Of a DNA stretch of 9,388 nt, positions 1 through 5,235 are shown one piece after another; within the stretch, counting starts at the first letter, position 1, and every line of letters begins with the position of its first letter. The notes below the pieces were generated by a model, which was not told the origin of the DNA, did no database searches, and saw nothing but the letters and a program-made list of their open reading frames with translations. Source of the stretch: RGIG3102 sp964649845 (GTDB lineage Bacteria > Bacillota > Clostridia > Oscillospirales > Ruminococcaceae); NCBI GenBank assembly GCA_964649845.1, contig CAZYSS010000080.1, positions 1-9,388 of the forward strand, read 5' to 3'. The position numbers and the translations under genes were made by a program.

Positions 1-425
1 ACGCGTTTCATTGCTTCCAGATTCAGCATTACTGCCATGGCAATGTTTGTCATAGGTCCCAATGTGATGATTTCCAGGTCATCATATTTCAGTGCCATTT
101 CAATAATTTTGTCAACAGCGTGGCCTGGTGTAAATGGCAGTGTTGTTTTGGACAGGCCCACATCAGACAGACCGTCTTTGCCGTGGGCGTTTTCACCTGT
201 CATAGGTGCGCGCCACAGAGGCTTTGTCATACCTGTGTAAACAGGTGGCTGTTCGCGTTTTGCAATTTCAACAGCAACACGGCCGTTTACATTGGCTGTG
301 GCGTGGTCCAGTACGCCTGCACAGATTGTGATGGCTTCCACCACACAGCCAGGGTCACGCAGGGCAAGTATACATGCAACCAGGTCGTCACTGGCGGCGT
401 CAGTATCTATAATAAATCTTCTCAT
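1..425 (-). CDS. Inosine-uridine type nucleoside hydrolase, N-terminal 141 residues (runs off left edge)
   Basis: Nucleoside hydrolases of this family cleave the N-glycosidic bond of ribonucleosides to a free base and ribose in the cytoplasm, using a bound calcium ion. The visible N-terminus begins MRRFIIDTDAASDD, which carries the family metal-binding signature: Asp7, Asp9, Asp13 and Asp14 match the four Asp of canonical DTDPGIDD. His81 in HGKDG fits the conserved active-site histidine loop, and residues 119-128 (IITLGPMTNI) match the family LGPLTN core. One departure is visible: the usual Asn in the AGN motif is Val38 here (CAGVLD). I chose the ATG at 423-425 because GGAGG lies at 431-435 with five bases between. 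The gene starts 11 bases after the stop of the related gene upstream, so the two are very probably one operon. About half the usual 310 residues are missing because the window ends, so the C-terminal metal ligand cannot be checked. The family is firm; the substrate is not known. Confidence 0.93.
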   Translation of the reverse strand, partial: MRRFIIDTDAASDDLVACILALRDPGCVVEAITICAGVLDHATANVNGRVAVEIAKREQPPVYTGMTKPLWRAPMTGENAHGKDGLSDVGLSKTTLPFTPGHAVDKIIEMALKYDDLEIITLGPMTNIAMAVMLNLEAMKR

Positions 426-436
426 ATTTACCTCCG

Positions 437-1165
437 TTATTTAACAGCAGTGATAACTGTGTGTCTTTTGCCTGTGGCTCTGAAACCGTTGATTGGGTTC
501 TGGCCTGCAAGGTCAATAATTGTCTGGCCACGTGTAAAGCCGATGCCTATATCCATTGTCAAAAAAGCATCCCAGGTTTCACATTCAGCACCCAGTACAA
601 TATCCACAGCTGTCATTGGCAGATTGTCTGTGATGTGTGCAGGAATAAGTGTCAGGTCAATACCGGATTTAAACACTGTTTCTGCAGCTTCCACGTCTGC
701 CAGAATATTGTGATGTGATGTAGGTGTGGTTGTCTGATAACCCAGCAAAGCGCCGCCTGCGATGTAAATTCTTTTTACTTTTGCCATTGCTTCTTCATCT
801 TTCAGTATGGCAAGAGCAACATTGGACAATGTGCCCAGACAGAGTATTTCCACATCTTCCACTTCATTTGCGCTGTCAATAAGGAAGTTTACAGCGTGTT
901 TTTCAGCAAATTTGTGTGCTGTTTCTGTCTTCGGACAGGTTTTGCCTGCAATGTAATCTTTCAGCAGCATAGGGCGCTGTGCACCTTTGAACACAGGTAC
1001 ATCACAAACTGCCTTTGCTGCATTGATATTCAGGTTGCACAGGTCATCATAATTTTCCACGTCCGGTGAAACTGTAACACCCAGAATATTCAGTTCTTTG
1101 TTTTCAAGCGCTTTTACCAGAGCGTCCTGACCCAAAGAAGCAATATCTACGATAAGGTTTTTCAT
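437..1165 (-). CDS. Nucleoside hydrolase-like protein lacking key catalytic residues (probable pseudoenzyme)
   Basis: This 242-residue protein has the inosine-uridine nucleoside hydrolase fold but not its active site. Family hallmarks remain: LGVTVSPD (28-35), CLGTLSNVALAI (109-120, for LGPLTN), IYIAGGAL (133-140), HNILADVEAAETVF (152-165, for FNxxxDPEAA) and TRGQTIID (211-218). The metal-binding start, canonically DTDPGIDD, reads DIASLGQD at 7-14, so the Asp at the third position is Ala9 and the first Asp of the DD pair is Gln13. The HGxDG loop with the active-site His is deleted around residues 75-90, and the Glu usually two residues before the conserved Asn153 is His. The helical region that normally supplies the late HD metal ligand is shortened (about 190-205), which explains the short length against a usual 310. 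An AAGGAGG sequence precedes the ATG by about six bases. It is the first gene of a pair with an apparently intact homologue 11 bases downstream, which suggests a structural or regulatory partner subunit. Loss of activity is inferred from residues only. Confidence 0.88.
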   Translation of the reverse strand: MKNLIVDIASLGQDALVKALENKELNILGVTVSPDVENYDDLCNLNINAAKAVCDVPVFKGAQRPMLLKDYIAGKTCPKTETAHKFAEKHAVNFLIDSANEVEDVEILCLGTLSNVALAILKDEEAMAKVKRIYIAGGALLGYQTTTPTSHHNILADVEAAETVFKSGIDLTLIPAHITDNLPMTAVDIVLGAECETWDAFLTMDIGIGFTRGQTIIDLAGQNPINGFRATGKRHTVITAVK

Positions 1166-1230
1166 TATAGCCTCCTTGATTTTGTTTAATTCTGAACGGT
1201 TATACCTATGTTAATAGTAACATTTTACCA
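1166..1230 (-). promoter_or_regulatory. Leader and probable promoter region of the nucleoside hydrolase pair
   Basis: The bases between the sppA terminator and the first nucleoside hydrolase gene must hold the promoter of the pair. The best match I can find, read on the minus strand, is TTGGTA, 17 bases, TAGGTA, which is weak at the -10. GTTA and TAAC bracket this region as the ends of an imperfect dyad (GTTACTATTAAC followed by ATAGGTATAAC), which could be an operator. The Shine-Dalgarno AAGGAGG sits just before the ATG at 1165. The exact promoter is uncertain. Confidence 0.3.
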
Positions 1231-1267
1231 ATAAAAAAAGCAAGGAAAGCACACTGCTTCCCCTGCT
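1231..1267 (-). terminator. Rho-independent terminator after sppA
   Basis: Read on the minus strand, AGCAGGGGAAGC (1267-1256), a five-base loop (1255-1251) and GCTTTCCTTGCT (1250-1239) form a 12-bp stem, complete if two G-U pairs are allowed. Seven T residues follow directly. On the plus strand the same positions give A-C mismatches and no T tract, so the element works leftward. It lies 35 bases after the sppA stop codon and separates that gene from the nucleoside hydrolase pair. Confidence 0.88.
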
Positions 1268-1302
1268 GAAAAATATACTGTTTTTATGTGCAATATCCCT
1301 AA

Positions 1303-2262
1303 TTACTGCTGCCACATATACAGCGGTACGCCTGCCAGCTGTGAAGACGCCAGTTTTTCCAGGGACTCCACTTCGTTTTCAGGCATTACATCTTCCATTT
1401 TGTAGAAAATATAGTCAAACCAGCTGGCATCAGATGGGAAATAAACCTCATAGCCTTCCACGCCTGTGGTTTCTTCCATAAAGCTGAGGGCATCCTCCCA
1501 GCTTTCCACCTTATCAATCAGTCCGTTTTCCACTGCCTGTGTGGCTGTGTATACACGTCCGTCAGCCAGTGTGCGCACTGTTTCAATGTCCATATCCCTT
1601 GCATTTGCAACTATACCGGTAAAAACATCATAGCTTTCATCAACAAGAGACTGATATATCGCTCTCTGTTCATCTGTCAGCGTACCTGCGGAAGAACCCA
1701 TACCCTTGTTGTCTCCTGTGGAGATGATGATTTCTTCCAGCCCCAGCTTGTCATACAGCCCTTTCATATTGGTGTATGACAGGATAACGCCTATAGAGCC
1801 TGTCCAGCAGTTGCGGTTGGCAGAAATATAGTCTGCGGAACAGGAGATATAATATGCGCCGGATGCTGCAGTCTGTTCAAAATAAGCGTGAATAGGTCTG
1901 CCTGTAACTTCTTTGTACTCCATCAGCTTCAGATAGAATTCATCAGAATGATACACAGTGCCACCACCGCTGTTTACCTTCAGCAGTATGCCGTGGTTGG
2001 TTTCGTCCTCCATCAGTTCATCCACATAACTCATCAGGTTGGAGTGGTTGTAGCTGTAGGAATCCACAGGGGAGTCAGGGCTGGCTTGTATAGTGCCTGC
2101 AATAGTCAGTATGGCAAAGCTTTCTTCAGGTGATTCTTCATAATAATTTCCGCCTGACAGTCCGCTTATCACAGTACCCATACAGCTGCTCATAAAAAAT
2201 ACAAACACCAGACATACAACACCGAATATTATCAGTCTGTTTCTTTTCTTTTTGTTTTCCAT
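1303..2262 (-). CDS. sppA: Signal peptide peptidase SppA (S49 family, Ser-Lys dyad)
   Basis: SppA is a membrane-anchored serine protease that degrades signal peptides left in the membrane after secretion; in Bacillus it also contributes to envelope stress tolerance. This 319-residue protein has a basic start (MENKKKRNR) and one transmembrane segment (about 10-26), with the protease domain outside the membrane. Ser134 in TAASGAYY is the expected nucleophile and Lys186 in STGDNKGMG the expected general base. Their separation of 52 residues equals that of Ser147 and Lys199 in B. subtilis SppA. WTGSIGVI (153-160) is another family block. LKVNSGGG (94-101) corresponds to the usual RxNSPGG with Pro replaced by Gly. 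The membrane segment ends in MSSC (24-27), loosely like a lipobox, so Cys27 might be lipidated. GGAG with six bases to the ATG fixes the start. The gene is monocistronic, with its own promoter and terminator. The family call is firm. Confidence 0.95.
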   Translation of the reverse strand: MENKKKRNRLIIFGVVCLVFVFFMSSCMGTVISGLSGGNYYEESPEESFAILTIAGTIQASPDSPVDSYSYNHSNLMSYVDELMEDETNHGILLKVNSGGGTVYHSDEFYLKLMEYKEVTGRPIHAYFEQTAASGAYYISCSADYISANRNCWTGSIGVILSYTNMKGLYDKLGLEEIIISTGDNKGMGSSAGTLTDEQRAIYQSLVDESYDVFTGIVANARDMDIETVRTLADGRVYTATQAVENGLIDKVESWEDALSFMEETTGVEGYEVYFPSDASWFDYIFYKMEDVMPENEVESLEKLASSQLAGVPLYMWQQ

Positions 2263-2292
2263 AAATTACTCCATAAATTTCTCTATGGTTAT

Positions 2293-2320
2293 ATTATATA
2301 CCAATTTTTACTAATTTCAA
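2293..2320 (-). promoter_or_regulatory. Sigma-A type promoter of sppA
   Basis: On the minus strand a -35 TTGAAA (2320-2315), a 16-base spacer and a perfect -10 TATAAT (2298-2293) precede sppA by 31 bases. Transcription should begin near 2286, leaving a leader of about 24 bases that contains the GGAG ribosome-binding site. No operator-like dyad overlaps it, so expression is probably constitutive. Confidence 0.82.
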
Positions 2321-2342
2321 TCTTGTAAATGTGAAAACAAAA

Positions 2343-2374
2343 AATAACCCTTGCCTGTATAAGCAAGGGTTATT
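2343..2374 (-). terminator. Rho-independent terminator of the small-protein operon
   Basis: A perfect 12-bp inverted repeat (AATAACCCTTGC and GCAAGGGTTATT) encloses an eight-base loop. Read on the minus strand the stem runs directly into TTTTTGTTTTC, a good U tract. On the plus strand it is followed by CTTCGT, which is poor. It therefore ends transcription coming from the right, 14 bases after the stop of the second small open reading frame, and it insulates the sppA promoter. Its presence is evidence that 2389-2601 is transcribed leftward. Confidence 0.88.
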
Positions 2375-2388
2375 CTTCGTATTGTACA

Positions 2389-2466
2389 CTATATTTCATA
2401 CATCTCTGCCAAATAACTTTCAGCAGCTTTTTTGAGAAACATTGTAAAATTCAGTTTTACTGACAT
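2389..2466 (-). CDS. Small protein of 25 residues, second gene of a mini-operon
   Basis: The frame starts with ATG at 2466-2464 and ends with TAG at 2391-2389. The product begins MSVKLNFTMFLKKAAES and ends YLAEMYEI. A Shine-Dalgarno-like AAAGGA lies ten bases before the start. The peptide alternates hydrophobic and charged residues and could form one amphipathic helix (about 8-24). It has no clear signal peptide or full-length membrane segment. It follows the 31-residue gene by 39 bases and a strong terminator follows it by 14 bases, so the promoter, both frames and the terminator fit one short transcript. I recognise no family. It might instead be untranslated leader or small-RNA sequence, since the frame is short. 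Confidence 0.5.
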   Translation of the reverse strand: MSVKLNFTMFLKKAAESYLAEMYEI

Positions 2467-2505
2467 GTTATTATTTTCCTTTCAATGATTCCTTTCCCGC
2501 TGCAG

Positions 2506-2601
2506 TTATTTGTATGCATCTTTTGTTGCTTTTTTCTTATTTTTATCCTTTTCTGCCTGCATAAGCAATTTTTCTACTTCAGCAATAAGTGCAACACCCA
2601 T
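2506..2601 (-). CDS. Small lysine-rich protein of 31 residues, first gene of a mini-operon
   Basis: The frame runs from ATG (2601-2599) to TAA (2508-2506). An excellent ribosome-binding site (AAGGAG, eight bases before the ATG) and a near-consensus promoter 90 bases upstream make translation likely. The product begins with the amphipathic stretch MGVALIAEVEKLLMQAEK (1-18) and ends in a very basic tail, with seven Lys among the last fourteen residues. It therefore looks like a short helix with a charged tail, able to bind nucleic acid, membrane or a protein partner. There is no signal peptide or Cys. The operon diverges from the Spo0A-like regulator gene at 3008. I recognise no family and assign no function. 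Confidence rests on the gene signals, not on homology. Confidence 0.62.
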   Translation of the reverse strand: MGVALIAEVEKLLMQAEKDKNKKKATKDAYK

Positions 2602-2668
2602 AATTATAATCTCCTTTTCAATAAATGTGTTTTTTAGTGAAGGTCATTTGTTTTCTGACCATGGCTAT

Positions 2669-2697
2669 ACTATACACTATGTTTTTGACTTTGTCAA
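2669..2697 (-). promoter_or_regulatory. Near-consensus sigma-A promoter of the small-protein operon
   Basis: On the minus strand a perfect -35 TTGACA (2697-2692) and a -10 TATAGT (2674-2669) are separated by exactly 17 bases. This is the best promoter in the window. Transcription should start near 2662, giving a 5' leader of about 60 bases before the 31-residue gene. Confidence 0.85.
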
Positions 2698-2716
2698 CAA
2701 TAAAATAGATGAACTT

Positions 2717-2733
2717 TTGTGCAAAATGCACAA
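2717..2733. promoter_or_regulatory. 17-bp perfect palindrome, candidate operator
   Basis: TTGTGC and GCACAA are perfect inverted arms around AAAAT. The element lies 20 bases upstream of the -35 of the small-protein operon, a position typical of an activator or repressor site. No T tract follows on either strand, so it is not a terminator. A close relative (TTGTGC, ATAA, GTACAA) occurs at 3345-3360. The protein that would bind it is unknown. Confidence 0.45.
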
Positions 2734-2959
2734 TATAAAATAATAAAAATATACTAATGCACGAAAATAGATTATTATTTTTATCAATTATTAATAAAAC
2801 TTAATTTATTTAATTGAAATCCAAAACTGAATTAAATATCGAACAACTTTTTCAGTGCAGCAGTAATTACAGTCAAAATAAAGGGAATACAGATAAAGAG
2901 TGAAGCAGTAAAATCTGATTTTATTTATCTTAAAACAGTTACTCACACTGGAAAATCCT

Positions 2960-2988
2960 GTGACAATATGCTAATGTATTAGTATATG
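2960..2988 (+). promoter_or_regulatory. Inverted repeat coinciding with a possible promoter of the Spo0A-like gene
   Basis: ATATGCTAAT (2966-2975), two bases, then ATTAGTATAT (2978-2987) form a 10-bp inverted repeat with one mismatch. It fills the spacer and -10 of a possible promoter: GTGACA (2960-2965), 17 bases, TATATG (2983-2988). If this promoter is used, the start of transcription falls near 2995, only just before the AAGGGG ribosome-binding site, so the assignment is tentative. A protein on the repeat would block polymerase, as expected of autoregulation. The arm also occurs, in the opposite orientation, as ATATACTAAT at 2749-2758. Confidence 0.35.
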
Positions 2989-3007
2989 CGAATAAAGGGG
3001 AATTATA

Positions 3008-3343
3008 ATGTTGGAAACTGAACTTTTACTACACTCTCTTGGCATCACAAGCAATTACAAAGGCCACAGAATTCTTATCATGGCGGTGGAAATAGCACTG
3101 CAGGATGAAAATGCACTGAATGATATTATGGTCAGCGTTTATGGCGTAGTGGCAGAAAAGCTGGGTGTATCTGCTGCATCTGTTGAAAGGAATATACGCA
3201 CGGCAATCAGCCACGCCTGGGAACTGGCATCAAACCGTTTCCGGAAAACTGTTGACTGGTCCGGCACATATCAGCCCACATCATCAGAACTGATTACATT
3301 ACTGGTGGAAAAAACAAAGCAGGCGCAGGAAAGTGATGATTGA
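3008..3343 (+). CDS. Stand-alone Spo0A C-terminal DNA-binding domain protein
   Basis: The whole 111-residue protein corresponds to the Spo0A_C effector domain, the helix-turn-helix part of the sporulation master regulator that binds 0A boxes. The start (LLHSLGITSNYKGHRILIMA, 7-26) matches [20 protein letters not shown] of B. subtilis Spo0A. The recognition-helix segment GVSAASVERNIRTAISHAW (53-71) matches NTTASRVERAIRHAIEVAW, and keeps the Glu60-Arg61-x-x-Arg64 pattern that touches DNA in Spo0A. The tail TSSELITLLVEK (91-102) matches the end of Spo0A. No phospho-acceptor receiver domain is encoded before it, because only AT-rich non-coding DNA lies upstream. It is thus a complete small gene and not a truncated spo0A. 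AAGGGG with a seven-base spacer sets the ATG. Phosphorylation cannot control it directly; its level, or pairing with another protein, must do so. Its natural target is unknown, and the divergent small-protein operon is the nearest candidate. Confidence 0.9.
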   Translation: MLETELLLHSLGITSNYKGHRILIMAVEIALQDENALNDIMVSVYGVVAEKLGVSAASVERNIRTAISHAWELASNRFRKTVDWSGTYQPTSSELITLLVEKTKQAQESDD

Positions 3344-3344
3344 T

Positions 3345-3360
3345 TTGTGCATAAGTACAA
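3345..3360. promoter_or_regulatory. Imperfect palindrome just after the Spo0A-like gene
   Basis: TTGTGC, a four-base ATAA centre and GTACAA form a 6-bp dyad that is complete in RNA if one G-U pair is allowed. It begins two bases after the stop codon and is followed by TTATTTATA, so it may be a weak terminator on the plus strand. Its left arm is identical to that of the palindrome at 2717-2733, so it may instead be a second operator of the same kind. Confidence 0.35.
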
Positions 3361-3421
3361 TTATTTATACATATATGGTTAAAATTTATACAAATAATTT
3401 GCAAAAATATTAGTAAAACAC

Positions 3422-3450
3422 TTGTATTTTACTTTTTTAGGGTGTATACT
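3422..3450 (+). promoter_or_regulatory. Promoter of the M14 peptidase gene
   Basis: TTGTAT (3422-3427), a 17-base spacer and TATACT (3445-3450) make a plausible sigma-A promoter. Transcription should start near 3457, so the mRNA leader is about 27 bases and contains GAGAGGAGA. This excludes the in-frame GTG at 3442 as a start codon, because it lies between the -35 and -10. Confidence 0.68.
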
Positions 3451-3483
3451 GATACAGTAAAATTAGAGAGGAGATATACTGAT

Positions 3484-5181
3484 ATGAAAAAATACCCATT
3501 TGATCATTATTATGTATATGAAGAACTTACCAATCTGCTGAACGAACTTTCAGCTGATTATCCAAACCTTATCAAGGTTTCATCCATCTGCACAACTCTG
3601 GAAGGCAGAGAAGTATGGGCCTGCGAAATCACAAACTACGCTACAGGTGATGTGCTTTCCAAACCTGCATATTATGTAGATGGCAACCACCACGCAGGCG
3701 AAGTTACAGGCTCTATGGCTGCTATCCATCTTATTGTTACTCTGGTGCAGAAATACGGTGTGGATGAAAAAATCACAGCACTGCTGGATAACAATGCAGT
3801 ATATGTAATTCCAAGAATTACACCGGACGGCGCAGAAACATATCTTACATCCTATGAAAAACTGCGCAGCGTAAACCGCCCATACCCATTTGAAAAACCA
3901 GCTCCTGGTCTTCATCCAAAGGATATGGATGATGATGGTGTTATCCGTATGATGCGTATTGAAAGCGCAGACGGCGTATGGAAAGAATCTGCAAAAGACC
4001 CACGTATTATGGTAAAACGCGCCCCTGCAGATTTTGGCGGCAAATACTACAACATCTATCCGGAAGGCTACATTGTAGACTTTGACGGTGTGCATATCCA
4101 GCCTGCAGAAGGTAAATGGAATCTGGACTTCAACAGAAACTACCCACTGGGCTGGTTCCCCGAAAACCGTCAGCCTGGCGCAGGTAAATATCCGCTTTCC
4201 AACCCTGAAATCAAAGCAGTTGCAGACTTTGTTCTGGCTCATCCAAACATCTGCAGCGCTGTTACATATCACACATCCGGTGGCTGCTACATCTACCCAC
4301 CTGGAACAATGCCGGAAAAGAACGCTGACCCACGCGATATGAAGATGTTCCATGAAATCGGCGCAATGGCTACAGAAGAAACAGGCTATGGCTGCTTCAA
4401 TATCTTTGATGCATTCCTTACAGATACTGTAAACTATTCTTCCGGTGCATTTGATGACTGGATGTATTCCACACAGGGTATCCCTACATACACAGCAGAA
4501 CTGTGGGACCTGGAAATCAGAGCAGGTGTGCCAAATGTTTACCCACGTACAACTCCAAAAACAGACAAGCAGAACGAAGAAGATATGCATCTGGTTTACA
4601 AATGGGTTGACGAAAATGTACCACAGGTAAAATCCGGCAAACCAATCAAAGACTGGACAGAATTTGACCACCCACAGCTGGGCAAGGTTGAAATCGGCGG
4701 TATGGACTTCAAATACACTTGGCAGAACTGTCCTCCGGGCTATCTGGAAGCTGAAGTTGAAAAGAATACAAACTTCTGCCTGCGTATGGCACAGACCTGT
4801 CCAAAATTGGTTGTTGACAGCTTCACAGCTGAAAAAGTGGGCGAAGGCGTTTACAAAGTTGTAGCCAAAGTTTCCAACATCGGTTACCTGCCAACTTTCG
4901 TTACAAACGAAGCAAAACGTCTTAAAGTTGACAAAGCCCTGTCTGTGGAACTCTGTGGTGATGCACAGGTTGTTATGGGCGAAAAAGCTGGCTCTCTGGG
5001 TCATCTGGAAGGCTTCTCCGGTGTTAAATCCAGCTACTATCACGACAATATCCATACTTTCAAACACGATCCTTTTACAAAAGTTGTTGAGTGGGTTGTG
5101 GCTGCAAAAGAAGGTACAGAACTGTCTGTAGTGGTTAAAGGCCCTAAAGCCGGTGCTGTAAAAGCATCTGTTGTTCTTTAA
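3484..5181 (+). CDS. M14 family zinc metallocarboxypeptidase
   Basis: M14 enzymes remove C-terminal residues from peptides with one catalytic zinc. This 565-residue protein has all the expected catalytic elements: zinc ligands His70 and Glu73 (HAGE) and His263 (TYHTSGG), the substrate-binding Asn-Arg pair in DFNRNYP (215-221), and catalytic Glu339 in TYTAELWD. An Asp-rich loop DMDDDG (147-152) in an insertion is typical of a subgroup of bacterial M14 proteins and resembles a calcium loop. Residues from about 440 to the end look like a beta-sandwich domain after the catalytic part. No signal peptide is present, so the enzyme should act in the cytoplasm, probably on imported peptides or cell-wall peptides. 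The ATG at 3484 is preferred to an in-frame GTG at 3442, because AGGAG lies ten bases before it and the GTG is inside the promoter. The gene stands alone, with its own terminator. Codon use is strongly biased (no TTA, CTA or TCA codons over nearly 500 codons), which suggests high expression. The exact substrate is unknown. Confidence 0.93.
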   Translation: MKKYPFDHYYVYEELTNLLNELSADYPNLIKVSSICTTLEGREVWACEITNYATGDVLSKPAYYVDGNHHAGEVTGSMAAIHLIVTLVQKYGVDEKITALLDNNAVYVIPRITPDGAETYLTSYEKLRSVNRPYPFEKPAPGLHPKDMDDDGVIRMMRIESADGVWKESAKDPRIMVKRAPADFGGKYYNIYPEGYIVDFDGVHIQPAEGKWNLDFNRNYPLGWFPENRQPGAGKYPLSNPEIKAVADFVLAHPNICSAVTYHTSGGCYIYPPGTMPEKNADPRDMKMFHEIGAMATEETGYGCFNIFDAFLTDTVNYSSGAFDDWMYSTQGIPTYTAELWDLEIRAGVPNVYPRTTPKTDKQNEEDMHLVYKWVDENVPQVKSGKPIKDWTEFDHPQLGKVEIGGMDFKYTWQNCPPGYLEAEVEKNTNFCLRMAQTCPKLVVDSFTAEKVGEGVYKVVAKVSNIGYLPTFVTNEAKRLKVDKALSVELCGDAQVVMGEKAGSLGHLEGFSGVKSSYYHDNIHTFKHDPFTKVVEWVVAAKEGTELSVVVKGPKAGAVKASVVL

Positions 5182-5192
5182 TCAGATATAAT

Positions 5193-5225
5193 AAAAGCTG
5201 TTACCCATCGGGTAGCAGCTTTTTT
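5193..5225 (+). terminator. Rho-independent terminator of the M14 peptidase gene
   Basis: AGCTGTTACCC and GGGTAGCAGCT form an 11-bp stem with one G-U pair around the loop ATC. It is followed by five more T residues and begins about 12 bases after the stop codon. The A run before the stem would give it some activity on the minus strand too, against read-through from the convergent operon. Confidence 0.9.
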
Positions 5226-5235
5226 GTGTGTTATT

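Larger units (their letters stand above)
2602..3007. other. Long AT-rich intergenic region between the divergent small-protein operon and the Spo0A-like gene
   Basis: About 400 bases separate the start of the 31-residue gene from the start of the Spo0A-like gene. Apart from the promoter, palindrome and inverted repeat listed separately, I see a short leader hairpin (GGTCA at 2642-2646 pairing with TGACC at 2656-2660) and a run of almost pure A/T (about 2733-2840). No convincing gene lies in 2760-2960. Its length and its dyads suit a regulatory region shared by two divergent units. Confidence 0.6.

Noticed and set aside
120..713. A 197-codon plus-strand frame across the nucleoside hydrolase pair
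   Set aside because: It is antisense to two clear family members and their intergenic ribosome-binding site, with no motif or start signal.
2691..2700. A possible 0A box (TGTCAAC) at the small-protein promoter, and TATCGAA at 2837-2843
   Set aside because: The first is simply the -35 TTGACA and matches TGTCGAA poorly. The second has one mismatch and stands alone; neither is better than chance in AT-rich DNA.
2510..2743. A 77-codon plus-strand frame rich in Phe and Ser
   Set aside because: It lies antisense to the small-protein operon, lacks a ribosome-binding site, and runs through the strong minus-strand promoter.
2832..2924. A short hydrophobic minus-strand reading (FICIPFILTVITAALKK) resembling a small membrane toxin
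   Set aside because: No ATG, GTG or TTG lies between the preceding stop and the hydrophobic part, and there is no ribosome-binding site. It could be a decayed gene but is equally likely to be chance.
3442..3483. Upstream in-frame GTG start for the M14 peptidase
   Set aside because: The GTG lies between the -35 and -10 of the promoter and has no ribosome-binding site. The ATG at 3484 has AGGAG and fits the normal protein start.
3580..5067. A 495-codon open frame on the minus strand across the M14 peptidase
   Set aside because: It is codon-aligned with a clear M14 gene, its translation is rich in Cys, Phe and His without any motif, and it has no ribosome-binding site. Absence of TTA, CTA and TCA codons in the sense gene explains it.
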